A stretch of DNA of 27,500 nucleotides from positions 35,001 through 62,500 of the forward strand of contig WBZZ01003534.1 of the NCBI GenBank assembly GCA_019918135.1. The letters run 5' to 3'. The position numbers and the translations under genes were made by a program. The notes beneath the pieces are model-generated. The model saw nothing but the letters and a program-made list of their open reading frames with translations. It searched no databases and was not told the origin of the DNA. This document shows positions 9,349 through 17,997 of this stretch, piece after piece (the first letter of the stretch is position 1; each line of letters starts with the position of its first letter). This DNA is from Paulinella micropora. Its lineage: Eukaryota; Cercozoa; Imbricatea; Euglyphida; Paulinellidae.

Positions 9349-9520
9349 GCCACCCGACCGGAAAAGCCAGGCCCTGTATGCCACCTGACAGGAAAAGCCC
9401 GGTCCCGTAGGCCACCTGACAGGAAAAGCCCGGTCCCCGTAGGCCACCTGGCCGGAAAAGCCCGGTCTCCGTAGGCCACCTGGCGGGAAAAGCCAGGCCC
9501 CGTATGCCACCCGACCGAAA
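9349..9520. repeat. Five-to-six-copy 31/32-bp minisatellite (right arm)
   Basis: Units begin with GCCAC at 9349, 9380, 9411, 9443, 9475 and 9506, so spacings are 31, 31, 32, 32 and 31. The reverse complement of the unit is related to the left-arm unit (GGTGGC, a run ending in GGACC, then a pyrimidine-rich part), but the copies within each arm are more alike than those between arms. This indicates separate expansion or homogenisation. Confidence 0.9.
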
Positions 9521-9871
9521 AGGGGGGGAGTCCACGCCACTCGAGCCCGGCCGACGGGGTCTTTCCGTGCCGCCCGGCCTGCGAGCTCTCGTCCTGCGGC
9601 TCGGCGAACCAGGATCCAGACCCTGGGGGTGGGCGTGCGGTCCCAGTTGGCTAGCCAGCCGAAAAAAGAAGTGTAGCCTCGCGGGTGGAAGACTGTTGGC
9701 TGCTAGCCCCACCCCCCTGGGTGGCTCTGGCGCCCGGCGCTAGCTCTCGGGCTATTCTTTTTACTCATGACGACGCAGGGCTTGTTTGAGCTGAGCCAGC
9801 CAGCCAGCCAACCGTGGAGGGCGTGTCTGTCGGCCGGCGCTAGCTACTCGCTCCCCCGGCGCAGCGCCGGC
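9521..9871. other. Intergenic, no gene seen; AGCC microsatellite and repeated GGCGCTAGCT
   Basis: There is no convincing gene. A short (AGCC)n run lies at about 9795-9812, and GGCGCTAGCT occurs near 9734 and again near 9836. Confidence 0.5.
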
Positions 9872-11016
9872 CTAGTCTGGCTGGCTGGCTAGCCACCAGG
9901 CGGCGGCCGCCTGGGCGGCCAGCGCGAGCCACGAGAGCGCCCCGGCCGCGCGTCGGGCCGAGCTGGCCTCCTCGCCACGGGGCGCGGTCGCGCTCGGGTC
10001 GGGGCTGGCGGCGGGGCTGGGGCTGGCCGCGGGGCTGGGCGGGGGCACGCAAACGCCAAAACAGACTGGCGCGCCGGCCCGGCCGACCAGGCGGCCGCCA
10101 GAGTAAGGTCGGAGTACAGGCTCACCCGGGCGTTGTGCAGGAGCAGCAGGACCTCGTCGTCCGCCGCCGACAGGCACAGGTGCCGGGCCGTGGCCGTGAG
10201 CTGTGAAGCGTTGGCGCCCTTGGCGAGCAGGGAGCAGCCCCCCCCGCCGCCGCGGCAGTGCCATACCTCCGCCGTAAACTGTGAGTCCCCTGGCTCGACG
10301 CCGCGCAGCGCGTAAGTCACGTCCTTACCCCACGGCAGCGGCGCCCGCAGGCCCGCGCGCGCGAGCTCGGGGACCGCCAGGCTGTAGTTCTGGCCCGGCC
10401 GCAGCTGTGGCCAGTCGCTGGGCGCGGACGTGACCCCCGACGACTGCACAGGGACAAAGGGTGACGATGAAGGCGAATTACTGGTGAGCACAGAATCCTG
10501 GGGCGGCAGTGGCGACGGCCGCGGCTGGCCGGGAGGGCACGCCTCGGCCGTGACATAGGGCAGGGACACGAGCGTTGTTATCCGGGCCCAGCCCGCCGGC
10601 TGGTTGGTCGTGGCCGTGAAGGACACGTTGTAGGTCCCCAGCAGGTCGTCGGTCGAGTTGCAGTCGTTGCCGAACCACACCCCGCTATGTTGTTCTACGG
10701 TAAGCACTCTGGCCTGCGTGCGCCACGGTCCTTCTGCGGCAGCCAGGCCTGCGGTGTGCATCGGTTGCCAGGACTCTATCAACAGGGAATCGCCGGCCCG
10801 GTAAGTGAGGGAATGTAAGTAAAAGGCGTAGGCGTAAGGTGCACGCAACCGGTAGCAGAGGGTGTCTCCCAGCGCGAGGTCTTCCGTGTACTCTAGGCCG
10901 TGCCGGACCTCTGGACAGGCCCCTGCAAGCCAGGCGACGCTGGCTACGAGGCAATACACAGCCGGCTGCCCGGCTCGAATCGTTTGGTGTCTGCCTAAGC
11001 GCATGGAGAGAGGCAA
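9872..11016 (-). CDS. Secreted or anchored glycoprotein with two related domains; frame change near the 3' end
   Basis: The main frame (11016 to 9889, 375 aa) begins with a basic segment and a hydrophobic signal-like stretch (AVYCLVASVAWLAGA, ending near residue 33). Two ~130-aa regions of similar layout follow, joined by a Ser/Pro-rich linker. Both start LxxGxxxxxxL and continue to a GDS strand. There are N-glycosylation sequons at NST, NVS, NYS and NAS. After about residue 315 the frame turns Arg/Pro-rich and improbable. From roughly 10080 to 9872 a second minus-strand frame encodes a Ser/Pro stalk (PSPAASPSPAASP) and a hydrophobic tail (WLALAAQAAAAWWLA). That fits a membrane or GPI anchor signal, so I infer a one-base frame change there. 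The gene is divergent from the zinc-finger gene. Function unknown. Confidence 0.65.
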
Positions 11017-11404
11017 GAGAGCAGAAAAACTAGTTCTGTTGCAGCGGGTAGGTTTTGGTTCTAGGCGAAGGCAAGGGCTGGCACACTAGAGCGCAGGCAA
11101 GGAGAGCACGGAGCGACAAAGAACAGGGGGAGAAAGGGGGGCAGGCCCGTGCGCCCTCCCCGCCCCAGGATGGTCCCCCCAGCCTATCCCCCCCCCCCCC
11201 CCTCCCGCCCTCTCCTCTGCCGCCCTGCTGTTTCGTCCTAACTCGGAAGGAGGGGAGGAACGGGGAGAGAGGTCGCGTCTGATCACATGCCGCCATCCCG
11301 CTCTCCTCCTTTCCTGGGTACGACCGAAGAACAAAAAGTGGATTCCCCTACATCTCCAATCTCTTTCTTGTTTATTCACACTGCCCAGCAGGCGTTTTAG
11401 AAGA
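11017..11404. promoter_or_regulatory. Divergent promoter spacer with C15 run and possible leader-intron acceptor
   Basis: The spacer separates the glycoprotein gene (-) from the zinc-finger gene (+). A run of 15 C lies at 11188-11202. TCCTAAC near 11236 resembles a branch point, and a pyrimidine-rich stretch ends in CAGCAG about 12 bases before the ATG at 11405. A 5'-untranslated intron is therefore possible. I saw no TATA box. Confidence 0.4.
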
Positions 11405-12988
11405 ATGGACAGCCTCGCCGTGCAGCACTTTGTGAACCAATACAACAGTCGCAGAGCGGTTGTGGCAACAGGTACGGCAGGTCTGCGCGTGCGTGGGCGT
11501 GGCCTGGCCTGTCTCACCCCGGGTTCAGTGCAATGGCAGCCTGTGTGCGAGGTTTGCTACATACGCCGCGGCCGCGTGCGAGCGGCCGACTCGCGAGTCT
11601 CTGGTTTCCAGTTGTGCGCAAGTCACGCGCGGCGCTACCGACGGCGCCAACAAAGGAAACGCCGGCTGGTGGATCTCGACGGTGGTGACAGCAACCAGAA
11701 GCGCCGGCGGAGGCCTTACAGCAGCACACGTGCAGGCGGGAGACCTCATGTGTGCGACCAGTGCGAAGCCCGCTTCGCCGTACCTAGCAAGCTCCAGCGA
11801 CACATGCGTACGCACACAGGCGAGCGACCGCATGCTTGCGATCAGTGCGACGCACGCTTCGCCCGGGGGGACGATCTCCAGCAACACGTGCGCACGCACA
11901 CGGGCGAGCGGCCTTACGCGTGCGACCAATGCGAAGCTCGCTTTGCGGTAGCTAGCAACCTTCGGCGACACGCGCGTACACACGCGGGCGAGCGGCCGCA
12001 CGCTTGCAACCAGTGCGACGCACGCTTCGCCCAAGCTGGCCACCTCCGGGCTCACATACGCATACACACAGGCGAACGGCCGTACGTTTGCGATCAATGC
12101 GACGCGCGCTTCGCCGAATCTGGCCACCTCCGGGCTCACATACACGTACACACCGGCGAGCGGCCGCACGCTTGCAATCAGTGCGACGCACGCTTCACCC
12201 AAGCTAGCAATCTCCAGCGAAACATACGTGTACACACATGCGAGCGGCCGCACCTTTGCGACGAGTGCGGCGCGCGTTTTGCCGAGGCTGGCAACCTCAA
12301 GAAACACGCGCGGGGGCACGAGGAGAGCAGGGGCTGGCGGTACGTGTGTGTCTTTGCATCGTTTAGCACTGCCAAATTCCGCGCCGGTCTGGTCGCGTGC
12401 ATGACGCGCTGCCGAACGGAGCGTTTGCTGGACGACCATGTGCAACGCTGCCACACCGAGGAGGGCATCGCACAGCGTTTTCGCAGCGAGCAGCAGCTAG
12501 CTGAGTTCCTTGCGGCACAGGGCTGGGCGTTCGACCGCGACTTTGCGAACGCCATCTATTACAAGCACTGCGACACACAGCTAAAGCCCAAGCTGGAGGG
12601 CGCCGTGAGCTCGCGCCCTGACTTCCACCTGCTGCAGTTCCAGGCGCTGCCCGCCGGCCGCCGGTGTGTGCTGCTGCTGGGTAACGACGAGTTCGCGCAC
12701 AGGCGGTACCGGTGCGAGCTTGGGCGCGTGCTGAAGCTCAGCACGGCGCTGGGCGCGAACCCAAGCTTGCGGAGCCTGCCTGTCGTGTATGTGCGCTTCA
12801 ACCCGCACTGGTTCGAGGTGGATGGCGTGCTGCACGACCCACCGCTACAGGCTAGGTTTGAGCGCCTGCAGCGCCTGCTAACGGACCTGGCGGCCGGGCG
12901 CGTGCCGGAGGTCGCGGGGCGCACTGGCCTGAGTCTGCTGTACTTGTACTACGACCGGCAGACAGTGCCAACGACAGCAGAGCCATGA
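11405..12988 (+). CDS. Seven-finger C2H2 protein with C-terminal PD-(D/E)XK nuclease-like domain
   Basis: The 527-aa product has four parts. Residues 48-74 hold CEVC and CASH, a possible zinc-binding unit. Residues 78-104 are Arg/Lys-rich (RRRQQRKRR), a likely nuclear signal. Residues 115-305 are seven C2H2 fingers (CDQC-x12-H-x3-H) joined by TGERP-type linkers, the Krüppel DNA-binding form. Finger 6 has Asn in place of its first His. Residues 403-470 read RPDF, then GNDEFAHRRY, CELGR and VVYVRFNP. This matches the pattern RPDF, V-DE-x-H-x-Y, E-x-x-R, IRFNP of a nuclease-like family common in giant viruses and algae. The usual Glu before DE and Asp after NP are changed, so catalysis is uncertain. 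An acidic in-frame extension follows the TGA. Confidence 0.85.
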   Translation: MDSLAVQHFVNQYNSRRAVVATGTAGLRVRGRGLACLTPGSVQWQPVCEVCYIRRGRVRAADSRVSGFQLCASHARRYRRRQQRKRRLVDLDGGDSNQKRRRRPYSSTRAGGRPHVCDQCEARFAVPSKLQRHMRTHTGERPHACDQCDARFARGDDLQQHVRTHTGERPYACDQCEARFAVASNLRRHARTHAGERPHACNQCDARFAQAGHLRAHIRIHTGERPYVCDQCDARFAESGHLRAHIHVHTGERPHACNQCDARFTQASNLQRNIRVHTCERPHLCDECGARFAEAGNLKKHARGHEESRGWRYVCVFASFSTAKFRAGLVACMTRCRTERLLDDHVQRCHTEEGIAQRFRSEQQLAEFLAAQGWAFDRDFANAIYYKHCDTQLKPKLEGAVSSRPDFHLLQFQALPAGRRCVLLLGNDEFAHRRYRCELGRVLKLSTALGANPSLRSLPVVYVRFNPHWFEVDGVLHDPPLQARFERLQRLLTDLAAGRVPEVAGRTGLSLLYLYYDRQTVPTTAEP

Positions 12989-13087
12989 CAGCGATTGGCA
13001 GGCGGCCTGTACGACGAAGCAGAGGATGACGAAAATCACTCGGAGGTGGCCTTGGCGCTGCGCGACTGCGTAGCCCTAGTAGACTAA
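12989..13087 (+). other. In-frame acidic extension after the TGA of the zinc-finger gene
   Basis: Directly after the TGA at 12986-12988 the same frame stays open for 32 codons and ends at TAA 13085-13087. It encodes an acidic, coherent stretch with LYDEAEDDENHSEVALALRD. The AATAAA lies beyond it. The TGA (context TGA-CAG) may be a nonsense mutation, a read-through stop or the true end; 32 open codons in GC-rich DNA can occur by chance. Confidence 0.35.
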
Positions 13088-13115
13088 GCAAAACCACAGA
13101 TCCAATGTTCTTTTA

Positions 13116-13121
13116 AATAAA
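13116..13121 (+). promoter_or_regulatory. Polyadenylation signal AATAAA of the zinc-finger gene
   Basis: AATAAA lies about 130 bases after the TGA and 29 bases after the TAA that ends the in-frame extension. It is the only such hexamer in this intergenic region. Confidence 0.65.
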
Positions 13122-13278
13122 AGGCCGGGCTCCAGACAAGCAGATAGAAAATCCTTCTTCATCTAATACCCTCGATGTCACCGACCAGGAACTTTCCCAC
13201 TTGGGCCGCACGATTTTTCGCTGTCCATCCTTTTTCTTGTTTCTGTCTGCGTAAGAGGGAGAGGAGGGAGCAGGACGC

Positions 13279-13309
<31 letters not shown>

Positions 13310-13495
13310 GGGGGGATCAAGGGGGGGTCGAGAAAGGATACACACGGGAGAGGGGGGGGGGGGCGGGGGAGCCGGGCCGGCGTATGTTCTTTTCTCTCGC
13401 CCTCTCTCCCAAGGGAACCGGGCGACAGAGCGCGGTACTGGTCTTGTCTTTTTTTCTGACCATTCTCTGTTCCTAGGCCCTAGTCACACATCTGC
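13122..13495 (+). promoter_or_regulatory. Upstream region of the large glycoprotein gene with a 28-G run
   Basis: There is a run of 28 G at about 13279-13306, then further G runs (10 G near 13354). A pyrimidine-rich stretch ending in CCTAG at 13476 lies 20 bases before the ATG and resembles a 3' splice site. A short open frame through the G run is low-complexity and not taken as a gene. Confidence 0.45.
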
Positions 13496-16400
13496 ATGGC
13501 TTTCTTTCTCTGGTGGTGGTGGATAACAGTGCTTCGAAGCGCGGCGGGCCTGTCGGAGCTAGGGGGGGTAAGCTCTGTTCCACTGGTGCTCGACACACTC
13601 GACCTGGGCACGGGCGCCTCCTATCCCTGGCCGGTGCCACTGGGGCGGGCCCGGCACTGCCGGAAGTGGACCCCGGCGCCCTCTGCCGCGAACCAGAGCA
13701 TACGCATTCTAATTTTCTGCAGCGAGAGTACGCAGATCCTGGACGGCTGCGAGGCTACCGCGAGCGATGCGGAGGTACATGCACGTGTGTGTTCTCCGCT
13801 GGACCTGTGGGCCCTGCAGAGCAAGCACGGGCACGCGCTGGGCTGGACGGTGGGCCCCCCGAACGCCACCCGCTTCGCCAACTGGACATGGCACCAGAGC
13901 CTGGTCGCGCTCAGCCGCAACCAGAGCTTCGCCCGGGACGCCCAGCTGGACTCGCTGTTTACCTCAGGCGTGGGCGAACTGTTGCTCTTCCCCTTGTACG
14001 CCCTTGGTGCCCACGTCGAAAAGGAGGCAGGCGTCTTCTACTGGTCAGTGCTGCGCTGCTTCTACCGAGAGAGTGAGGGTGGCTCCGGCGGCGGCTGGCG
14101 CTACTGCTGCGTCCGCCTCAACAACTACGAGCGTCCAGGAGCAAACTGGGCCTGGGAAGAGTGTCTGGACCTGCCCCCCCGTTTCCTGGGCCTGGCAGAC
14201 GCCCCGGCGGGGAGCTGCAGCAGCTCGGTGCTGAGCTACTGTCGGCGTGAGTACGGGTGGGAGCCTAAAATTGGCACCCAGCCACAGCCCTACGAGCAGA
14301 CGCCCTATCGCTGTGACCTGTACTGCCGCTGGCCCTGCCGCGGCAACTTGCCTGAGTCGGCGTGCGCGAGCCCCGCCGACGCCGAGCCGCGCCTGAACTG
14401 CACCGACTCGCCGGCGCTGCGCGCCCGGGCGTGTGCGGGGGACCTGCTGAGCGACGCTGGCACGCCCTGCCGGGCGGGCGAGCTGGCGCTGGCCACCCGA
14501 GCGCCGGCCGTGCGGGGTGCCGGGGCTGGCGGGGCCAACGCGCTCGGCTTCTGCCCGCCGGGCCAGGTCAGCTGCGCCCTGGCACAGTGCCGCTGCTGGG
14601 CCGGCGAGACAGGAGAGCCGGGGTGCTGCGCCGCCCACGTCTTTTGCCACTGGCATGGGCGCCTGTGCGAGCGCGGGGCCTGGCCCGGGCCGGCGGGCGC
14701 GGCGCCGTACCACGAGCCGCCCGCCGCGGTGTGCGTGTGCAACCCCGGGTACGTGGGCGAGCGCTGTGAGGAACGGGTGCCGCCCGGCACGGGCTGCCAC
14801 CTGTCGGCGCGCGTGCGCGAGCTGCGCGCCAACGTGGCGGACCTGTGGCCCTCGGCGTCGCGCTCGGCCAGCGCCACACCCAGCCTCACGCAGACCCCCA
14901 GCCTGACGCCCAGCGGCACGCCGGCGCCTTCGCGCACGGCGAGCCCGAGCGCCAGCGCGAGCCGCACGCCGACCGCTAGCCGCTCGCCGAGCGGCAGCCG
15001 CAGTGCGACGCGCACGGGCAGCCGCACCTCCTCGCCGAGCGTGACGCCGAGCGAGCGGCCGGGCCTGCTGCTGCGCAGCGCGGCGCGGGGTTGGTGCCTG
15101 CGACCGCTGGACCTGGTGTGGGCCGAGTGCCCCCCGGCGCTGACGGCGCAGAAGGCGTGGGCCGTCAACTGGGCGCTGGGCCGCGTGTGGTACGGGGCGC
15201 AGCGGCTGCTGGCGCCGGCGGAGTACTGGCGCCAGTGCCTGGCGTACCAGTACGAGCGCGAGGCGGCCGACGGGGCGGTGCGGTGCGAGCACGGCTTCGG
15301 CACCAACTGGACCAGCGACGGCGCCGTGGCGCTGGACGACCGGCTGCAGTGGCTGCGGGACGAGTGCGGCGACGACGTGCTGGCGCCGCGGGGCGCGGCG
15401 TCCACGCTCGTGCAGTCGTCCGCCGGCTGGTCGCTGGAGGCCACGGGGGGCGGCGCCGCGAGCGGCGCCTTGCACAACTTGGTGTACTCGTGCGGCGGCG
15501 GGCGGCGGGCGCTGCGCGAACCGGCGCGGCTGGGCGACGTGGCGCGGGCCGGCGCGGCCGGCTGGGCGGCGCTGGTGCTGGTGGAGGTGCCCCTGGGCGC
15601 GAGCGTGTCGGTGTCGCCCACGCCGTCGCTGCGGGACGAGCCCTGGGTGCTGCGCAACAACGACGGGCTGTGCTTCTGGCCCCAGCGCCTGCTGTGGCAG
15701 CAGCTGCCCCTGTTCGCGGCCTGCCCGCCGCCGCCGGCCACCCGGGCGCAGGAGCTGCAGCTGGCCGTGCACGTGCACAATGGGCACGTGGAGTGGCCGG
15801 CGGCGGGCGCGACCGTGGCCGGCTACCAGCCCCTGCAACTATCGCTGGCCCTCCGTGCCGCCGCGGCGCCGTGCGAGCCCCCGGCGGGGGCGGGCCCGAA
15901 CGCGCATTGGCAGCCCAGCGACTACCGGGACGCGTGGCAGGCCGTGTTCCTCGAGGTCACGCCCGGGGGCCACTTCCGCCTCGCGCCGGGCGCCTGCGAG
16001 TCGCAGCTGCTGCTGGGCCCGGCCGGTTTCCAGGCGCGCTCGCTGTGCGCCGACGGGGACTGCCTGCTGACGCCGGCGAGGCCCGGGGAGCCGCCCACGC
16101 GCACGCCCAGCCGCACGGCGTCGGGGTCGGCCACGCCCAGCCGCACGGCGTCCGCGTCGCCCGCGGCGAGCACGAGCGCGACGGCGACGGCGACGCCCAC
16201 GCCCCCGCGCTCGCCCACGCCCAGCCGGAGCCAGGGGGCCTCCGACAGCGCCAGCGCCTCGGCCAGCACGAGCGCGTCGCGGTCGGCGTCGGCCTCCCGC
16301 CCGGCCAGCCCCTCCGCCTCCCGCTCGGCCAGCGTGTCGCCCACGCGCACGGCAGTGTCCGCCAGCCCGTCGCCGCGCGCCCTGCCGCCGGAGCTGCTGG

Positions 16401-17842
16401 CCGGCCCCGTCAACCTGGTCAGCTCCGCCGTGGACTTCCCGGGCACCGAGGCGCTGGCGTGGGTCGCGGGCGCTGACGTGTGGGCGACCACGTACGCCGC
16501 GCAGAGGCTGGACCCGCGCCTGCAGGTGGCGGCGGAGCTGCGCGCGCGGCACCAGTGGGAGGTGGTGCCCGACGAGGCCCGCCTCCTGTACCGGCTGCGC
16601 TACTGGCCCGCGGACCAGTACCTCGCGTGCGGCCAGGCCGGCCGGCCTTGCTACCTGGTCGAGGGCCCCGGCAACGCCACTCGGTGGCGGTTGCAGCCCT
16701 ACGAGCCCCTGCTCGCCAGGCTCGCGGCCCGCGCGGGCCGCTTGTACACGCTGACCGCGCTCTGCGCTGGTGGTCCCTGTGGCTGCCTCCAGACCAGGGA
16801 CGGCGTGCTGTCGCGGGGTAGCTGTCCCGGCTCGGCCAGTTTTGACCAGGCCTTCTACCTGCTGACCGCCAACGCCTCGCAGGTGTCGGCCTCGGCGTCG
16901 CCGTCGGCGTCCGGCACGCCCCAGAGCCGCTCCCGCACGCCCAGCGCGTCGCCGTCGGCGTCCGGCTCGGCGCCCGCTCCGTCCGCCCCGGCGCCGCCGA
17001 GCGATGCGATTCTCGATTGGCCCAGCCGCAATGTCAGGGGTGCGGGGGGCCTCATCACCCTGCGGGGCCAGGAGGGCTGCCTGTACGCGGAGTACGCCCG
17101 GGCCGGCGCCCCCACGCTGCCGCTGCGCTACCTCCGGACCAAGGCAGAGTGCTACGCGCACCCCACGTGGCGGGACCTCGTGTTCGGTAAGTCCGAGCTC
17201 GGCCACGTGCTGTGGCCCGCGGTCGACGCCAGGGACGCGGCCGGGCAGCAGGCCCCGGGCCGGACGGTGGCCCAGAGCTACGGGTACTGCCTGACCTGTG
17301 CCTCGAGCCCGTGCGCCCTGCAGTCGGCTATCGTGCTAGGCCCGGCGGCGGGCTACTGCGGGATCGTGGATGATCTGGAGTCTGGTCTGTACCTGGCCTC
17401 GGAAGCGTACTCCGAACTGTCCGCGCTCGCCTACCTGCAAGAGGACCTGACGCTCGGGCTGTCGCGGAGCGTCATGAGCTTCTTCCAGCACCTGAACCTC
17501 GACTCGTGCATGCCGGGGGTGAGCGTATGCGAGCAGCTCTGCGACACGCAGTATCCGTACACCAGCGCCAGCTGCCGGTGCCGGGCTGGCTACGCGCTCG
17601 GCGCCGACCTGGTGACCTGCGCCGACGTGAACGAATGCACCACGACCGACGCGGCGCTGAGGTTCCGTTGCCCCACCAGCGACGGCTACCGGTGCGCCAA
17701 CAACCTAGGTTCTTATGCCTGCCTGGATATCAACGAGTGCGCTGAGCGCCCGTCTATCTGCCCGGCCCCCTTGTACTGCGTCAACTCTCTCGGGGGCTAC
17801 AGCTGCGTTCCGTACAACCTGGACGACCCTAACCAGAATTGA
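13496..17842 (+). CDS. Giant secreted mosaic glycoprotein: EGF domains, Ser/Ala/Pro stalks, repeated Trp/Cys domains
   Basis: The 1448-aa product starts with a Trp-rich signal peptide (MAFFLWWWWITVL). A Cys-rich N-terminal domain spans about residues 25-350 and an EGF-like unit lies at about 360-430 (CVCNPGYVGERC). Three Ser/Ala/Thr/Pro stalks at about 452-521, 862-962 and 1130-1168 separate four globular segments. At least three of these start with a similar motif: LLLRSAARGWCL, WVLRNNDGLCFW and ITLRGQEGCLY. That layout suggests beta-trefoil (ricin-type) units, but I cannot confirm it. The C-terminus has a short EGF-like unit and two calcium-binding EGF domains (DVNEC, DINEC with CVNSLGGYSC). 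N-glycosylation sites are frequent. No membrane anchor is present. A role in adhesion or as an extracellular coat protein is inferred. The same-strand neighbour at 18626 is of similar type. Confidence 0.85.
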   Translation: MAFFLWWWWITVLRSAAGLSELGGVSSVPLVLDTLDLGTGASYPWPVPLGRARHCRKWTPAPSAANQSIRILIFCSESTQILDGCEATASDAEVHARVCSPLDLWALQSKHGHALGWTVGPPNATRFANWTWHQSLVALSRNQSFARDAQLDSLFTSGVGELLLFPLYALGAHVEKEAGVFYWSVLRCFYRESEGGSGGGWRYCCVRLNNYERPGANWAWEECLDLPPRFLGLADAPAGSCSSSVLSYCRREYGWEPKIGTQPQPYEQTPYRCDLYCRWPCRGNLPESACASPADAEPRLNCTDSPALRARACAGDLLSDAGTPCRAGELALATRAPAVRGAGAGGANALGFCPPGQVSCALAQCRCWAGETGEPGCCAAHVFCHWHGRLCERGAWPGPAGAAPYHEPPAAVCVCNPGYVGERCEERVPPGTGCHLSARVRELRANVADLWPSASRSASATPSLTQTPSLTPSGTPAPSRTASPSASASRTPTASRSPSGSRSATRTGSRTSSPSVTPSERPGLLLRSAARGWCLRPLDLVWAECPPALTAQKAWAVNWALGRVWYGAQRLLAPAEYWRQCLAYQYEREAADGAVRCEHGFGTNWTSDGAVALDDRLQWLRDECGDDVLAPRGAASTLVQSSAGWSLEATGGGAASGALHNLVYSCGGGRRALREPARLGDVARAGAAGWAALVLVEVPLGASVSVSPTPSLRDEPWVLRNNDGLCFWPQRLLWQQLPLFAACPPPPATRAQELQLAVHVHNGHVEWPAAGATVAGYQPLQLSLALRAAAAPCEPPAGAGPNAHWQPSDYRDAWQAVFLEVTPGGHFRLAPGACESQLLLGPAGFQARSLCADGDCLLTPARPGEPPTRTPSRTASGSATPSRTASASPAASTSATATATPTPPRSPTPSRSQGASDSASASASTSASRSASASRPASPSASRSASVSPTRTAVSASPSPRALPPELLAGPVNLVSSAVDFPGTEALAWVAGADVWATTYAAQRLDPRLQVAAELRARHQWEVVPDEARLLYRLRYWPADQYLACGQAGRPCYLVEGPGNATRWRLQPYEPLLARLAARAGRLYTLTALCAGGPCGCLQTRDGVLSRGSCPGSASFDQAFYLLTANASQVSASASPSASGTPQSRSRTPSASPSASGSAPAPSAPAPPSDAILDWPSRNVRGAGGLITLRGQEGCLYAEYARAGAPTLPLRYLRTKAECYAHPTWRDLVFGKSELGHVLWPAVDARDAAGQQAPGRTVAQSYGYCLTCASSPCALQSAIVLGPAAGYCGIVDDLESGLYLASEAYSELSALAYLQEDLTLGLSRSVMSFFQHLNLDSCMPGVSVCEQLCDTQYPYTSASCRCRAGYALGADLVTCADVNECTTTDAALRFRCPTSDGYRCANNLGSYACLDINECAERPSICPAPLYCVNSLGGYSCVPYNLDDPNQN

Positions 17843-17997
17843 TGACGGTTGACGACGCACCGGGCCAGGGCGACCTACGACTGGCCTCGGCACTCCTGGC
17901 GTACGCGCAGCTCGGGGACACTGCCGATGAGATTGACTACAGGTCCAAGTGGCCGCTCCGGGCCTGGGCTGCTAGGCGCACTACCTTGTCTGCCTAG
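17842..17997 (+). CDS. Possible 51-aa small protein overlapping the glycoprotein stop
   Basis: The ATG at 17842 overlaps the TGA of the large gene (TGATGA). The frame runs 51 codons to TAG 17995-17997 and encodes a mixed charged peptide with LASALLAYAQLGDTADEIDY. It is in a different frame from the large gene, and a stop lies just upstream, so it is not a simple extension. It could be chance in the 3' untranslated region; I do not recognise it. Confidence 0.2.
   Translation: MTVDDAPGQGDLRLASALLAYAQLGDTADEIDYRSKWPLRAWAARRTTLSA

Larger units (their letters stand above)
8385..9515. repeat. Long imperfect inverted repeat, arms about 8385-8870 and 9052-9515
   Basis: The left arm, read forward, matches the reverse complement of the right arm in the same order of elements. 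These are a 31-bp minisatellite, a segment around GTATTCGTCTGGCCGGATA, a pyrimidine-rich tract (purine-rich in the right arm), about 26 bp of perfect match around ACATTGTGCAGCCCCCC (8691-8717 with 9213-9239), a CCACCGGT segment, and a perfect 20-bp match at 8840-8859 with 9064-9083. The arms enclose an AT-rich core. The structure lies between the 3' ends of two convergent genes. Open frames crossing it arise from the 31-bp repeat being open in all frames. Confidence 0.85.

Noticed and set aside
14045..15838. Long antisense reading frames (597 aa at 14045-15838, 455 aa at 15839-17206, about 600 aa at 19445-21250).
   Set aside because: They lie opposite well-supported glycoprotein genes, are Ala/Arg/Gly-rich without domains, and are expected in very GC-rich DNA where stops are rare.
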